Notes: generated by a model not told the origin, from the letters alone. A stretch of 64,000 bases of DNA from Mycolicibacter heraklionensis (GCF_001021505.1 NZ_LDPO01000005.1:185611-249610), one strand, 5' to 3'; counted from the first letter of the stretch, positions 8,054 through 21,569 are shown. A program made the numbers and translations.

Positions 8054-9268
8054 ATGAGCATCCAGACCGCGGAGGTGTGGCGGGACAAGAAGCGATACCT
8101 CTGGTTGATGGGCTTGATCGCTCCGACCGTGATGTTCACCATGCTGCCGTTCATCTGGGCGATGAACCGGTTCGGCTGGCATCTGGCCGGGCAGGTGCCG
8201 TTCTGGATCGGGCCGATCCTGGTCTACGTGCTGCTGCCGGCGCTGGATCTGCGGTTCGGGGTTGACGGGCAGAACCCGCCCGACGAGCTGATGGCGCAGT
8301 TGGAGAACGACCGGTACTACCGCTACTGCACCTACGCCTACATTCCGTGCCAGTACGCCAGCCTCGTCCTGGGCGCCTACCTGTTCACCGCCACCGATCT
8401 GGGCTGGCTGGGAGTCGAGGGGTCTCTCAGCTGGTTCGCCAAGATCGGGCTGGCGCTGTCGGTGGGCACCCTGGGCGGCGTCGGCATCAACACCGCGCAT
8501 GAGCTGGGGCACAAGAGGGATCGGCTCGAGCGCTGGCTGTCCAAGATCACCTTGGCGCAGGTCTGCTACGGGCACTTCTACGTCGAGCACAACCGCGGCC
8601 ACCACGTGCGGGTGGCCACCCCCGAAGACCCGGCGTCGGGCCGGTTCGGTGAGACCTTCTGGGAGTTCCTGCCGCGCAGCGTCTTCGGTGGTCTGCGCTC
8701 GGCCTGGCAGCTGGAGGCCGCACGGTTGCGCCGGTTGGACAAGGGACCCTGGCGACTGTCCAACGACGTGCTCAACGCATGGCTGATGTCGGTGGTGCTC
8801 TGGGGAGTGCTGATCGCGGTGTTCGGCCCGGCGCTCATCCCGTTCGTCGTCATCCAGGCCGTCTACGGCTTCTCCCTGCTGGAGTCGGTCAACTACATCG
8901 AGCATTACGGCCTGCTGCGGCAGACCCGTGCGAACGGCCGTTATGAACGCTGCACGCCCGAACACAGTTGGAACTCCGACCATCTGGTGACCAACCTGTT
9001 CCTCTACCACCTGCAGCGACACAGCGACCACCACGCCAACCCCACCCGGCGTTACCAGACGCTGCGCAGCTTCTCCGATTCGCCGAACCTGCCCAGCGGA
9101 TACGCGTCGCTGATCGGGCTCACCTACCTCCCGCCGCTGTGGCGCAGGCTGATGGACCACCGGGTGCTGGCGCACTACGGCGGCGACATCACCCGGGTCA
9201 ACATCGACCCACGCCGGCGCGCGAAGATCCTGGCCCGTTATCGCGGGGCCGACGCGGCAGCGGTGTGA
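8054..9268 (+). CDS. alkB: Alkane 1-monooxygenase (integral-membrane non-heme di-iron)
   Basis: Hydroxylates terminal carbons of n-alkanes using electrons from rubredoxin. 404 residues with TM helices and the His motifs of the AlkB family: HELGHK, EHNRGHH and LQRHSDHH, plus the NYIEHYG signature. The start is the ATG at 8054, with AAGGAGG at 8041-8047; an in-frame GTG-rich extension upstream lacks a ribosome site. The stop overlaps the ATG of the rubredoxin remnant, so the ancestral alkB-rub-TetR operon layout survives even though the rubredoxin does not. An electron donor would have to be encoded elsewhere. Confidence 0.96.
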   Translation: MSIQTAEVWRDKKRYLWLMGLIAPTVMFTMLPFIWAMNRFGWHLAGQVPFWIGPILVYVLLPALDLRFGVDGQNPPDELMAQLENDRYYRYCTYAYIPCQYASLVLGAYLFTATDLGWLGVEGSLSWFAKIGLALSVGTLGGVGINTAHELGHKRDRLERWLSKITLAQVCYGHFYVEHNRGHHVRVATPEDPASGRFGETFWEFLPRSVFGGLRSAWQLEAARLRRLDKGPWRLSNDVLNAWLMSVVLWGVLIAVFGPALIPFVVIQAVYGFSLLESVNYIEHYGLLRQTRANGRYERCTPEHSWNSDHLVTNLFLYHLQRHSDHHANPTRRYQTLRSFSDSPNLPSGYASLIGLTYLPPLWRRLMDHRVLAHYGGDITRVNIDPRRRAKILARYRGADAAAV

Positions 9269-9345
9269 TGGCCGCCCGATACCGCGGTCCGGACTGCGGC
9301 GCGGCCGCGGCCGATTTCGAGATGGTGGAAGTCTTCCGGCGGTGA
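9268..9345 (+). pseudogene. Collapsed rubredoxin gene (25-codon remnant)
   Basis: A short frame starting on the alkB stop (TGATG) reads MAARYRGPDCGAAAADFEMV and ends VFRR. The end closely matches the C terminus of AlkB-associated rubredoxin (CPDCGAAKSDFEMVEV), and the first six residues look like a rubredoxin N terminus. The middle (first Cys pair and core, roughly 30 residues) is missing and the first Cys of the second pair is Gly, leaving a single Cys. It cannot bind iron. The simplest reading is an in-frame internal deletion of rubA/rubB, or a fusion of the ends of two tandem copies. The TetR start overlaps its stop. Confidence 0.72.
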
Positions 9346-9971
9346 CAACAGCTAATCTCGCGGTGGTGAAACGCATCCCCTACGCCGAGGCATCCCGGGC
9401 GCTGCTGCGCGACTCGGTGCTCGATGCGATGCGGGAGCTGCTGACCCGCCGTGACTGGTCGTCGATCACACTGGCCGCGGTGGCCGAGGCGGCCGGGGTC
9501 AGTAGGCAGACCATCTACAACGAGTTCGGCTCGCGCCAGGGGTTGGCGCAGGGCTATGCGATCCGGCTGGCCGACCGCCTGGTCGACGCCGTGGACCGCG
9601 CCATGTCCAACAACGTCGGCGACATCCACGCGGCGTTCCTGGAGGGGTTCCGGGCCTTCTTCTCCGATTCGGCCGCCGACCCGCTGGTGATCTCGCTGCT
9701 GACCGGGGCCGCCAAGCCCGACCTGCTGCAGATCATCACCACCGACAGCGGCCCGATCATCACCCGCAGCTCAGCCCGGCTGACGTCGTCGTTCATGCAC
9801 AGCTGGGTCAAGGTCAGCGAAGACGACGCCGGAATCCTGGCCCGTGCCGTGGTGCGGCTGGCCATGAGCTATGTCTCCATGCCGCCGGAAGCCGACCACG
9901 ACGTGGCTGCCGACCTGGCCCGACTGTTCACCCCGGCGGCACAGACCTACGGCGTCGTCGACGCCGAATGA
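9342..9971 (+). CDS. TetR-family regulator (AlkX-like, alkane locus)
   Basis: 209 residues. The N-terminal HTH is clear: ITLAAVAEAAGVSRQTIYNEFGSRQGL at about residues 41-67. The remainder is the helical ligand/dimer domain. It occupies the Rv3249c position downstream of alkB and the rubredoxin site, so it probably represses the alkane operon in response to a fatty acyl or alkane ligand. The GTG start overlaps the stop of the rubredoxin remnant; another in-frame GTG at 9363 is possible. Role is inferred from position. Confidence 0.85.
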   Translation: MTTANLAVVKRIPYAEASRALLRDSVLDAMRELLTRRDWSSITLAAVAEAAGVSRQTIYNEFGSRQGLAQGYAIRLADRLVDAVDRAMSNNVGDIHAAFLEGFRAFFSDSAADPLVISLLTGAAKPDLLQIITTDSGPIITRSSARLTSSFMHSWVKVSEDDAGILARAVVRLAMSYVSMPPEADHDVAADLARLFTPAAQTYGVVDAE

Positions 9972-10047
9972 CCCGGCCGAGCAGACTTCGGCCTGCGCCG
10001 GTAGCTTGTAGCGGAGCCAATTCACCGAACCTAACGGGGGCGTACTG

Positions 10048-11505
<1,458 letters not shown>

Positions 11506-11528
11506 TTCTCTCCGCGAGTCTTTCCCGC

Positions 11529-11584
11529 GAGCAGACGCAAAAGCCCCCATTCCGGCCTGGAAATGGGGGCTTTTGTGTCTGCTC
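11529..11584. terminator. Long bidirectional-looking hairpin terminator after ahcY
   Basis: Arms 11529-11551 and 11562-11584 pair over 23 positions with a single G-U wobble; the loop is about ten bases. The stem contains CAAAAGCCCCCATT against AATGGGGGCTTTTG, giving a G/C core flanked by A and T runs that act as a U-tract on either strand. It separates ahcY from tmk. Confidence 0.9.
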
Positions 11585-11598
11585 GGCCCCGGGGTCGT

Positions 11599-11614
11599 TA
11601 GGCTTCCGGCCGTG
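11599..11614 (+). promoter_or_regulatory. Candidate -10 for a leaderless tmk transcript
   Basis: TAGGCT at 11599-11604 fits the mycobacterial TANNNT -10 hexamer and sits eight bases before the GTG of tmk, with no Shine-Dalgarno between. This spacing is what a leaderless mRNA starting at the GTG would need. The -35 region falls on the end of the ahcY terminator. Seen motif, inferred function. Confidence 0.35.
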
Positions 11615-12253
11615 CTGATCGCGATCGAAGGCGTTGACGGCGCCGGCAAGAACACCCTGGCCCAGGGATTGCGCACGGCCTTCGAAGGTGCCGGTCAGTC
11701 GGTGGCGACCCTGGCATTCCCGCGCTACGGCGTCTCGGTGACCGCGGATGTGGCCGCCGAGGCGCTGCGCGGCGCTCACGGTGACCTGGCGGATTCGGTG
11801 TACGGGATGGCGATGTTGTTCGCCCTGGATCGTGCCGGCGCCAAGGACCAGATCGGCGTTCTGCTCGGCGGCCACGACGTGGTGATCCTCGACCGGTACG
11901 TCGCCTCCAGCGCCGCCTACAGCGCGGCTCGGCTGCACCAGGACGCCGCCGGGGAGATGGTGGACTGGGTGCGGCAGCTGGAGTTCGGCCGGCTGGGGCT
12001 GCCCGCTCCGGACTGGCAGGTGCTGCTCGACGTGCCTTCCGAACTCGCCGCGCAGCGCGCCCGGCACCGCGAGGACCACGACTCCGCGCGCGCCCGGGAC
12101 AGCTACGAGCGCGACGACGCTCTGCAGCGCCGCACCGGCGAGGTATACCGCGGGCTGGCCCGGGCCGGATTCGGCGGACGCTGGCAGGTAGTCGGCCCGA
12201 CGGTCGACGCCGCGGCACTGGCGGCCGACCTGACTGCCCAAATGCGCGGGTAA
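11612..12253 (+). CDS. tmk: Thymidylate kinase
   Basis: Phosphorylates dTMP to dTDP. 213 residues. P-loop EGVDGAGKNT near the N terminus, then FPRYG, the LFALDRAG helix carrying the catalytic Arg, and the DRY-type motif in VVILDRYVAS. The GTG at 11612 gives the expected VLIAIEGVDGAGK start; more upstream codons would run into the terminator hairpin. Directly precedes mtrA, as in M. tuberculosis. The P-loop has Asn after Lys where many homologues have Arg or Ser. Confidence 0.96.
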   Translation: MLIAIEGVDGAGKNTLAQGLRTAFEGAGQSVATLAFPRYGVSVTADVAAEALRGAHGDLADSVYGMAMLFALDRAGAKDQIGVLLGGHDVVILDRYVASSAAYSAARLHQDAAGEMVDWVRQLEFGRLGLPAPDWQVLLDVPSELAAQRARHREDHDSARARDSYERDDALQRRTGEVYRGLARAGFGGRWQVVGPTVDAAALAADLTAQMRG

Positions 12254-12305
12254 CTCCGCGAAACGCGCGTGTGATAGCAGGCTTTTGTCTCGATCTGGTG
12301 ACACC

Positions 12306-12992
12306 ATGTACGCCATGAGGCAAAGGATCCTTGTCGTCGATGACGACGCTTCGCTGGCCGAGATGCTCACCATCGTGTTACGTGGGGAGGGTTTCGACAC
12401 CGCGGTCGTCGGTGACGGCACCCAGGCGCTCACCGCCGTGCACGAGCTGCGGCCCGACCTGGTGCTGCTGGACCTGATGCTGCCCGGCATGAACGGCATC
12501 GACGTGTGCCGGGTGCTGCGCAAGGACTCCGGTGTGCCGATCGTGATGCTCACCGCCAAGACCGACACCGTCGATGTGGTGCTCGGGCTGGAGTCGGGCG
12601 CCGATGACTACATCATGAAGCCGTTCAAGCCCAAGGAGCTGGTGGCCCGGGTGCGGGCCCGGCTGCGCCGTAACGACGACGAGCCGGCCGAGATGCTCTC
12701 GATCGCCGACATCGACATCGATGTGCCGGCGCACAAGGTGAGCCGGGCCGGTGAGCAGATCTCGCTGACGCCGCTGGAGTTCGACCTGCTGGTGGCGCTG
12801 GCACGCAAACCGCGGCAGGTGTTTACTCGTGAGGTGCTCCTCGAACAGGTCTGGGGATACCGTCATCCGGCCGACACCAGGCTGGTGAACGTGCACGTCC
12901 AGCGCCTACGGGCCAAAGTGGAGCAAGACCCGGAGAACCCGACTGTGGTGCTGACTGTTCGAGGAGTGGGTTACAAGGCCGGACCTCCGTGA
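12306..12992 (+). CDS. mtrA: OmpR-family response regulator MtrA
   Basis: Essential regulator of replication and cell-wall/division genes in mycobacteria. 228 residues, the same length as M. tuberculosis MtrA and visibly near-identical. Receiver domain with acidic pocket VVDDDAS and phospho-acceptor Asp56 in [10 protein letters not shown], Lys in [10 protein letters not shown]; winged-helix DNA-binding domain from about 130 ending [14 protein letters not shown]. The ATG at 12306 gives MYAMRQRIL, equivalent to the known MDTMRQRIL; no clear ribosome site. Followed 22 bp later by its kinase. Confidence 0.98.
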   Translation: MYAMRQRILVVDDDASLAEMLTIVLRGEGFDTAVVGDGTQALTAVHELRPDLVLLDLMLPGMNGIDVCRVLRKDSGVPIVMLTAKTDTVDVVLGLESGADDYIMKPFKPKELVARVRARLRRNDDEPAEMLSIADIDIDVPAHKVSRAGEQISLTPLEFDLLVALARKPRQVFTREVLLEQVWGYRHPADTRLVNVHVQRLRAKVEQDPENPTVVLTVRGVGYKAGPP

Positions 12993-13014
12993 TCCCCGCC
13001 GGGGAGCAGCGCAC

Positions 13015-14664
13015 GTGATCTTCAGCTCCAGACGGCGCCCCCGGCGGTCGGGTCCACTGCTGCTCGGTGTGAACACACTGCGCCGCGCGGTGCAGGTCGC
13101 CTGGCGCCGTTCCCTGCAACTGCGGGTCGTGGTGCTGACGCTCGGCATGTCGGCTGCGGTGATCCTCGGGCTCGGTTTCGTCTTGACCAGCCAGATCACC
13201 GACCGCGTGCTGGACGTCAAGGTACGGGCGGCCACCGAACAGATCGTGCGGGCGCGGGTCACCGCCGGTGGCATCGTCGGTGGTGAGGAGGCTCGTTCGC
13301 TGACGTCGAGCCTGCAACTGGCTCGCAACACGCTGATGTCCAAGACCGACCCGGCTGCCGGCAGTGGAACGGCGGGCGCGTTCGACGCGGTGTTGGTGGT
13401 GCCCGGCGAGGGGCCGCGCGCGGCGGCCAGCGCCGGACCGGTGGATCAGGTTCCGGCCGGGCTGCGGGAATTCGTCAAGGCCGGTCAGGTCAGCTACCAG
13501 TACGCCACCGTGCACGTCGAGGGTTTTGCCGGGCCGGCGCTGGTGATCGGTACACCGACGACGTCGCGGATCACCAACCTGGAGCTGTACCTGATCTATC
13601 CGCTGGGCACCGAACGCAACACGATCAGCATGGTGCGGGGCACGATCGCCACCGGCGGCCTGGTGCTGCTGGTGCTGCTGGCCGGCATCGCCCTGCTGGT
13701 ATCGCGGCAGGTGGTGCTGCCGGTGCGGTCGGCTTCGCGGATCGCCGAGCGGTTCGCCGAGGGGCACCTGTCCGAACGGATGCCGGTGCGCGGTGAAGAC
13801 GACATGGCCCGGCTGGCGGTGTCGTTCAACGACATGGCCGAGAGTCTGTCGCGCGAGATCACCCAGCTCGAGGAGTTCGGCAACCTGCAGCGCCGGTTCA
13901 CCTCCGACGTCAGCCACGAACTGCGAACCCCGTTGACCACCGTGCGGATGGCCGCCGACTTGATCCACGACCACAGCGACGACCTCGAGCCCTCGCTGCG
14001 GCGCTCCACCGAACTGCTGGTCAGTGAGCTGGACCGGTTCGAGTCCCTGCTCAACGACTTGTTGGAGATCTCTCGCCACGACGCCGGTGTGGCCGAATTG
14101 TCCGTGGAGTCGGTGGACCTGCGCTCGACGGTCAACAGCGCCCTGGAGAACGTGGGGCACCTGGCGGCCGACGCCGGCGTCCAACTCAAGGTGGACATGC
14201 CCGGTGACCCGGTGATCGCCGAGGTCGATCCGCGCCGGGTGGAACGCATTCTGCGTAACCTGATCGCCAATGCCCTCGACCACGCCGAGCACAAGCCGGT
14301 GGTGATTCGGATGGCAGCCGACGAAGACACGGTGGCTGTCACGGTGCGTGACCACGGAGTGGGGTTGCGACCGGGTGAGGAGAAGCTGGTGTTCAGCCGG
14401 TTCTGGCGCGCTGACCCGTCCCGGGTGCGGCGCTCCGGCGGTACCGGGCTGGGCCTGGCGATCAGTGTGGAGGACGCCCGCCTGCACCAGGGCCGGCTGG
14501 AGGCCTGGGGCGAGCCGGGTAAGGGGGCATGCTTCCGGCTGACCCTGCCGCTGGTGCGCGGACACAAGGTCACCACCAGCCCGCTGCCGATGAAGCCGGT
14601 GAGCGCCGCCGAGCGTCGGGAGCGCCGTCAGCGGGCCCGCGAGCACGCCGAGAGGATCGGATGA
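13015..14664 (+). CDS. mtrB: Sensor histidine kinase MtrB
   Basis: Membrane partner of MtrA. 549 residues: a basic N terminus, TM1 at about 40-62, an extracytoplasmic sensor region, TM2 at about 210-230 ([17 protein letters not shown]), HAMP, then HisKA with [13 protein letters not shown] and an HATPase domain with N box [21 protein letters not shown] and [11 protein letters not shown]. Its stop overlaps the lpqB start. The C-terminal tail is short compared with the Pro-rich tail of M. tuberculosis MtrB as I remember it. Confidence 0.97.
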   Translation: MIFSSRRRPRRSGPLLLGVNTLRRAVQVAWRRSLQLRVVVLTLGMSAAVILGLGFVLTSQITDRVLDVKVRAATEQIVRARVTAGGIVGGEEARSLTSSLQLARNTLMSKTDPAAGSGTAGAFDAVLVVPGEGPRAAASAGPVDQVPAGLREFVKAGQVSYQYATVHVEGFAGPALVIGTPTTSRITNLELYLIYPLGTERNTISMVRGTIATGGLVLLVLLAGIALLVSRQVVLPVRSASRIAERFAEGHLSERMPVRGEDDMARLAVSFNDMAESLSREITQLEEFGNLQRRFTSDVSHELRTPLTTVRMAADLIHDHSDDLEPSLRRSTELLVSELDRFESLLNDLLEISRHDAGVAELSVESVDLRSTVNSALENVGHLAADAGVQLKVDMPGDPVIAEVDPRRVERILRNLIANALDHAEHKPVVIRMAADEDTVAVTVRDHGVGLRPGEEKLVFSRFWRADPSRVRRSGGTGLGLAISVEDARLHQGRLEAWGEPGKGACFRLTLPLVRGHKVTTSPLPMKPVSAAERRERRQRAREHAERIG

Positions 14665-16427
14665 TGCGCCGCCGGAGGTTCGCGACGCCGATACTGGCCG
14701 TGGCGGTACTGGTCGGCGCGTTGGCGGGGTGCGCCGGGGTGCCCAGCACGTCGGCGCCGCAGGCGATCGGCACGGTGGAGGCGCCGCCGCCGTCGGTGCT
14801 GCCCAAGCCCACCCCGGGGATGGACCCCGATGTGCTGCTGCGGGAATTCCTCAAGGCGACCGCCGATCCGGCCAACCGGCACCGGGCGGCCCGGCAGTTT
14901 CTCACCCAGGAGGCCTCCGACTCCTGGGACGATGCCGGCAGCGCGCTGCTGATCGACAACGTGGTGTTCGTCGAGACGCGCAGCGCCGGCCGGGTTGCGG
15001 TCACGATGCGCGCCGACATGCTGGGGTCGCTGTCGGACATGGGGGTGTTCGAGACCGCCGAGGGCGCGCTACCGGCCCCGGAGCCGATCGAACTGCTCAA
15101 GACTTCCGACGGCTGGCGTATCGACCGGCTGCCCAACGGGGTGTTCCTGGACTGGCAGCAGTTCCAGGCCACCTACAAGCGCAACACGCTCTACTTCGTC
15201 GACCCGACCGGCAAGACGGTGGTTCCCGATCCCCGCTACGTGGCGGTGTCCGATCCCGACCAGTTGGCGACCGAACTGGTGTCCAAGCTGATCGCCGGGC
15301 CCCGCCCGGAGATGGCCGGCGTGCGCAACCTGTTGGCGCCGCCGCTGCGACTGCGCGGACCGGTGACCCGCGCCGACGGTGGCAAGAGCGGCGTGGGCCG
15401 GGGCTACGGCGGCGCGAAGATCGATCTGGACAGTGTGTCGGCCACCGACCCGAACACCAGGAAATTGCTTGCCGCGCAACTCATCTGGACGCTGTCCCGA
15501 GCAGACATCAAGGGTCCCTATGTGATTGATGCCGACGGAGCGGCACTCGATGACAGGTTCCCCGACGGCTGGACCACCTCCGATGTGGCCACCACCGATC
15601 CGGGTGCCTCCGATGGGGCCGGGGCCGGGATACACGCGCTGGTGGGCGGATCGCTGCTGGTGCTGGACGGGCAGCAGGCCAACCGGGTGCCGGGTGCGTT
15701 CGGTAGGGAGCCCGACCAGGAGTCGTGCGCGCTGTCGCGCAATGGGCGCCAGGTCGCGTCGGTGGTGGTGCACCCCGGTGACCCGGAATCCACCCTGTGG
15801 ATCGGCGACCTCGGCGGCGAGGCCGTGCAGGCGGCCGAGGGGCACACCCTGTCGCGGCCCAGCTGGTCGCTGGATGAGGCCGTGTGGGTGGTGGTCGACG
15901 GCAACAACGTGCTGCGGGCCATCCAGGAAGTCGCGACGGGTCGCCCGGCCCGGATCCCGGTGGACTCCGGGGCGGTCTCCGCGCGGTTCCCCGGACCGAT
16001 CAGCGAGCTGCAACTGTCCCGCGACGGCACCCGGGCGGCCATGGTGATCGGCGGGCAGGTGATCCTGGCCGGTGTCGAGCAGATGCCGGGTGGCCAGTTC
16101 GTGCTGCACTATCCCCGCCGGCTGGGCTTCGGGCTCGGCTCCTCGGTGGTGTCGCTGAGCTGGCGCACCGGCGACGACATCGTGGTGAGCCGGTCCGACC
16201 CGAAACATCCGGTGTCCTACGTCAACATCGACGGGGTCAACTCCGATGCGCCCAACGGCAACCTGCAGCTGCCGGTGTCGACGATCGTCGCCGACCCGTC
16301 CACGGTGTATGTGGCCGACCCGCGCGGCGTGCTCTCGCTGTCGTCCGCGGCGGCCGAGGACGAGCAGAGCTGGTCGCCGCTGGGGCCGTTCATGGTCAGC
16401 GGCGCGCTGCCGGTGCTGCCGGGCTGA
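14661..16427 (+). CDS. lpqB: Lipoprotein LpqB, GerMN and beta-propeller domains
   Basis: 588 residues. The signal peptide ends in the lipobox LAGC (Cys about residue 25), so it is anchored to the outer face of the membrane. A GerMN-like domain lies roughly at 60-290 and a beta-propeller-like region follows. LpqB interacts with the MtrB sensor domain in actinobacteria and modulates MtrA signalling. ATGA coupling to mtrB supports the three-protein module. Its stop codon lies within a hairpin arm shared with the convergent WS/DGAT gene. Confidence 0.95.
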   Translation: MMRRRRFATPILAVAVLVGALAGCAGVPSTSAPQAIGTVEAPPPSVLPKPTPGMDPDVLLREFLKATADPANRHRAARQFLTQEASDSWDDAGSALLIDNVVFVETRSAGRVAVTMRADMLGSLSDMGVFETAEGALPAPEPIELLKTSDGWRIDRLPNGVFLDWQQFQATYKRNTLYFVDPTGKTVVPDPRYVAVSDPDQLATELVSKLIAGPRPEMAGVRNLLAPPLRLRGPVTRADGGKSGVGRGYGGAKIDLDSVSATDPNTRKLLAAQLIWTLSRADIKGPYVIDADGAALDDRFPDGWTTSDVATTDPGASDGAGAGIHALVGGSLLVLDGQQANRVPGAFGREPDQESCALSRNGRQVASVVVHPGDPESTLWIGDLGGEAVQAAEGHTLSRPSWSLDEAVWVVVDGNNVLRAIQEVATGRPARIPVDSGAVSARFPGPISELQLSRDGTRAAMVIGGQVILAGVEQMPGGQFVLHYPRRLGFGLGSSVVSLSWRTGDDIVVSRSDPKHPVSYVNIDGVNSDAPNGNLQLPVSTIVADPSTVYVADPRGVLSLSSAAAEDEQSWSPLGPFMVSGALPVLPG

Positions 16428-16451
16428 GCGCGGGGGGACCTTCGCTCAGCC
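16422..16451. terminator. Hairpin shared by convergent lpqB and WS/DGAT stops
   Basis: Perfect 9-bp inverted repeat GGCTGAGCG (16422-16430) / CGCTCAGCC (16443-16451). The TGA of lpqB (16425-16427) is in the left arm and the reverse-strand TGA of the acyltransferase (16446-16448) is in the right arm. No U-tract on either side, so any termination would be of the stem-only type often proposed for mycobacteria. Confidence 0.5.
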
Positions 16452-17873
16452 GGTGCCGACCAGCGGGCGCCTATTCTTGCTGTTCTTGCGCCGCTTGGCG
16501 CTGGACACCAGGCGGGCCACCGCGGCTTCAATGCTGTGCGCGAATTCGTCGATGTCGGGCATGGTGTCGTAGTCGGCCAGGATGCCGAAGGACAGACTCT
16601 CGGCGTAGCTGAGCATCGCCACCCCGGTGCGCAGCTGCAGCGCTATTGGCGGCACCGGCAAAATCTGGGCAACCCGCCGGCCCAGGATGTGCAGGGGCTG
16701 CGACGGTCCGGGCACATTGGTGGCGACGGTGGCGACGCTGTGCTGCGGCAGGCGGGTCAACAGCCGAACCGCCCACGCGGTCAGCGGAAACGGCAGACGG
16801 TTGGTCGCCGCGACCAGGGCGCTGCCGGCCTGATGTTGCCCGGCGCCCTTGGTTCGGCGCAGCCGCGCGTGCACCAGGTGCAGCCGCCGCACCGGGTTCG
16901 CCTCTTCGACCGGCAAGAAGGGCAGCATCAGCGAGACCCGGTTGTCGGTCCGGCCGGAGGCATCTCCCGAGCGGGTGGACACCGGTACCAGGGTGCGCAG
17001 CGTCTCGGCGTCCGGGTGTTCGCCGCGGCGGTCCAGCATGCCGCGGTAGGCCTCGGTCAGGGCGGCCAGTGCGACATCGTTGACGGTCACGTCGAACGCC
17101 CGGCAGATCCGGTTGACGTCGTCGAGGGACACCGTGGCGGCGCTGTACCGCCGCAGCGCGCTCATCGGCCCGTTCAACGAGGTGGTGCTGCCCGGGCGCA
17201 GCAGCCCCGCCGACAGTTCGACGGTGCCGCGCGCGGCCCGCATCGCGGCGGCGCCGATAGAGGTCGAGACATGCCATAGTCCAGAAGCCCAGCTCACCGG
17301 GTTGAGGCTGACCCCGTGGAGTCCGGATTGGCCGGGGGCCGAGACAGTTTCGTCGGCGCCGGGAAGATGGTCGGCAAAACTGGCGACGCCTTCGCCGGCG
17401 TCGCCGCATTCGTCGCACAATCCGGTGAGCAGGTGCGATGTGGCGATCCCGTCGCCGACGCAGTGGTGGACCTGGATCAGCATCGCCCACCGGTCGTCGG
17501 TCAGTCCCTCAATGACCCAGATATGCCACAGCGGCCGATCCCGGTCCAGTCGGCGGGCCATCTGGTCGGCGACGAAGCAGAACAGTTCGGCGTCGCCACC
17601 CGGATGCGGCAGGGCGATGTGCCCGACGTGGTGCGCCATGTCGAAGTCGGGGTCGTCCACCCAGTGTGGCGGTGCCAGGTCGAGCGGGTGCGGCTGCAGC
17701 TTCTGGGCGAACCGCCGGCAGCCGCTGATTCGCGCGCCCAGGGTGGAGAACAGCGTGGCGTAGTCCGGTGCCGGGCCCTCCAGGACGGCCAGGGCGCCCA
17801 GGGCCAGGCTGGCGTGGCGGTCGGAGTCCTCGGCCTGAAGGAACCCCGCGTCCAGAGTGGTCAGTTGCTCCAC
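16446..17873 (-). CDS. Wax ester synthase/diacylglycerol acyltransferase (WS/DGAT)
   Basis: Makes triacylglycerol or wax ester from acyl-CoA, a dormancy lipid store. 475 residues with the catalytic HHCVGDG (HHxxxDG consensus) near residue 135, an N terminus EQLTTLDAGFL typical of the family, and a later conserved region with NVPGPSQPLHI. The GTG at 17873 is chosen because AGGAGG lies seven bases before it. The divergent region to the nitroreductase gene carries DosR-box-like sequences, matching the hypoxia control of tgs genes in M. tuberculosis. C-terminal tail is Lys/Arg-rich. Confidence 0.92.
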   Translation of the reverse strand: MEQLTTLDAGFLQAEDSDRHASLALGALAVLEGPAPDYATLFSTLGARISGCRRFAQKLQPHPLDLAPPHWVDDPDFDMAHHVGHIALPHPGGDAELFCFVADQMARRLDRDRPLWHIWVIEGLTDDRWAMLIQVHHCVGDGIATSHLLTGLCDECGDAGEGVASFADHLPGADETVSAPGQSGLHGVSLNPVSWASGLWHVSTSIGAAAMRAARGTVELSAGLLRPGSTTSLNGPMSALRRYSAATVSLDDVNRICRAFDVTVNDVALAALTEAYRGMLDRRGEHPDAETLRTLVPVSTRSGDASGRTDNRVSLMLPFLPVEEANPVRRLHLVHARLRRTKGAGQHQAGSALVAATNRLPFPLTAWAVRLLTRLPQHSVATVATNVPGPSQPLHILGRRVAQILPVPPIALQLRTGVAMLSYAESLSFGILADYDTMPDIDEFAHSIEAAVARLVSSAKRRKNSKNRRPLVGTG

Positions 17874-17929
17874 GATCCGTCCTCCTGCCCGCGCCCCGCT
17901 CTCATGGTCCGCCCGCACGGGAAAGGTAG

Positions 17930-17949
17930 GCAGGGCCAGAAGTCCCGAG
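17930..17949 (-). promoter_or_regulatory. DosR/DevR box candidate 1
   Basis: On the minus strand this reads CTCGGGACTTCTGGCCCTGC. It matches the core GGGACTT-N2-GGCCCT pattern seen in strong mycobacterial DosR boxes. It lies 57 bp upstream of the WS/DGAT start and about 130 bp upstream of the divergent nitroreductase. Confidence 0.65.
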
Positions 17950-17965
17950 TCAGCCGCGAAGGTGC

Positions 17966-17980
17966 GGGTCTTCGTGCCCT
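17966..17980 (+). promoter_or_regulatory. DosR/DevR box candidate 2
   Basis: GGGTCTTCGTGCCCT matches 12 of 15 positions of the GGGACTTCTGGCCCT form found on the other strand 33 bp away. DosR promoters usually carry two or more boxes, so the pair supports joint control of both divergent genes. Confidence 0.5.
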
Positions 17981-18078
17981 GTTCGGACCGACGGGCCGCG
18001 GAGGATCGTGAAAGGGCAGGTCCTGAGGGCTCGGCGGGAATTCGGGTCGGGACCGCGAGGGAAGAAAGGGGCCGGACC

Positions 18079-19155
18079 GTGGATGAACAGCTCGCGGGCT
18101 ACCCGGACGCCGCGGCGGTCCGGGAGACCATCCGAACCGCGTTACTGCTGGCGGCCCGTGCGCCTTCGGTGCACAACTCCCAACCGTGGCGGTGGCGGGT
18201 GGACCCGGCGCCGTCGGCGCCCCGGCTGGACCTGTATGTGGAACCCGATCTGCAGCTGCGCAGCGTCGACCCCGACGGCCGGGGCATGATCTTGAGTTGC
18301 GGAGCGGCATTGCACCACTGTGTGGTTGCGTTCGCCGCGTTGGGTCAGCAGGTCAAGGTCCATCGGCTGCCCGACCCGACCCACCCCGACCACCTGGCGT
18401 CAATCGAGCTCTGTCCGCCGGGCCCGGAACAGGACCTCTCGCAGGTCGACGTTGCGCTGGCGGCGGCGATCCCGCGGCGACGCACCGACCGTCGCTACTT
18501 CAGCGGCTGGCCGGTGGCCGCCGCCGACATCGCCTTGATGGGCGCGCGTGCCGCGCGGGCGGGAGTGATGCTGCGCCAAGTCGACGCCCTGGACCGGCTG
18601 AACGCGGTGGTGGCTCGCGCGGTGTTCGAGCACCGCACCGACTACGACTACCTTGCCGAGCTGACCACCTGGAGCGGGCGCTACGGGTCGGTGGCCGGCG
18701 TTCCGGCGGAGAGTGTTCCGGCGCCGGATGCCGGTGCTGCGATACCCGGCCGGTTCTTCGCAGGGCCGGCACTGGCCCAGCCGCCGGGTGCCGTCCCGGC
18801 CGAGGACCGCGCGGTAATGCTGGCGCTGGGAACCGAGACCGACGACCGGCTGGCGCAGCTGCGCTCCGGCGAGGCCACCAGCGTGGTGCTGCTGACCGCG
18901 ACGGCATTGGGGCTGGCCAGCTGCCCGGTCACCGAGCCACTGGAGATCGCCGAAACCCGTGCCGCGGTGCGCCGCGACGTCTTCGGCACCAGCGGTTATC
19001 CGCAGATGCTGCTGCGGGTGGGCTGGGCGCCGATCAATGCCGACCCGCTGCCGGCGACCCCGCGGCGCTTCCTCAACGACACCGTCCAATGGCTGATCGC
19101 CGACACCCGGGAGGCCGATCCGGGGGAAGCCCGGGGGCTGGCGGTCTACGCCTGA
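18079..19155 (+). CDS. Acg/Rv3127-family nitroreductase-like protein
   Basis: 358 residues. The N terminus has AARAPSVHNSQPWRW, the hallmark of the Acg group (Rv2032, Rv3127, Rv3131), whose members are DosR-induced and resemble nitroreductases but may sequester flavin rather than act as enzymes. Other family features: RRRTDRRYF and LTATALGLASCPVTE. The GTG at 18079 follows GAAAGGGG; upstream in-frame codons overlap the divergent gene and are Pro/Arg-rich. Position next to DevS/DevR and the DosR boxes supports dormancy control. Confidence 0.88.
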   Translation: MDEQLAGYPDAAAVRETIRTALLLAARAPSVHNSQPWRWRVDPAPSAPRLDLYVEPDLQLRSVDPDGRGMILSCGAALHHCVVAFAALGQQVKVHRLPDPTHPDHLASIELCPPGPEQDLSQVDVALAAAIPRRRTDRRYFSGWPVAAADIALMGARAARAGVMLRQVDALDRLNAVVARAVFEHRTDYDYLAELTTWSGRYGSVAGVPAESVPAPDAGAAIPGRFFAGPALAQPPGAVPAEDRAVMLALGTETDDRLAQLRSGEATSVVLLTATALGLASCPVTEPLEIAETRAAVRRDVFGTSGYPQMLLRVGWAPINADPLPATPRRFLNDTVQWLIADTREADPGEARGLAVYA

Positions 19156-19170
19156 CGCGCGCCGGGGCCG

Positions 19171-21514
<2,344 letters not shown>

Positions 21515-21569
21515 ATCGCGTCCTCTCCGCTGAGCCACTGACCACGGTAGCGGCGTGACCCGCGGATTC

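Noticed and set aside
8968..9345. Plus-strand frame of about 126 codons inside alkB reaching the TetR start
   Set aside because: Only its last 25 codons (the rubredoxin remnant) carry recognisable sequence; the rest is an out-of-frame shadow of alkB.
9972..10047. SAH/SAM riboswitch upstream of ahcY
   Set aside because: The 76-bp leader is too short for known SAH riboswitch folds and no conserved core was recognised.
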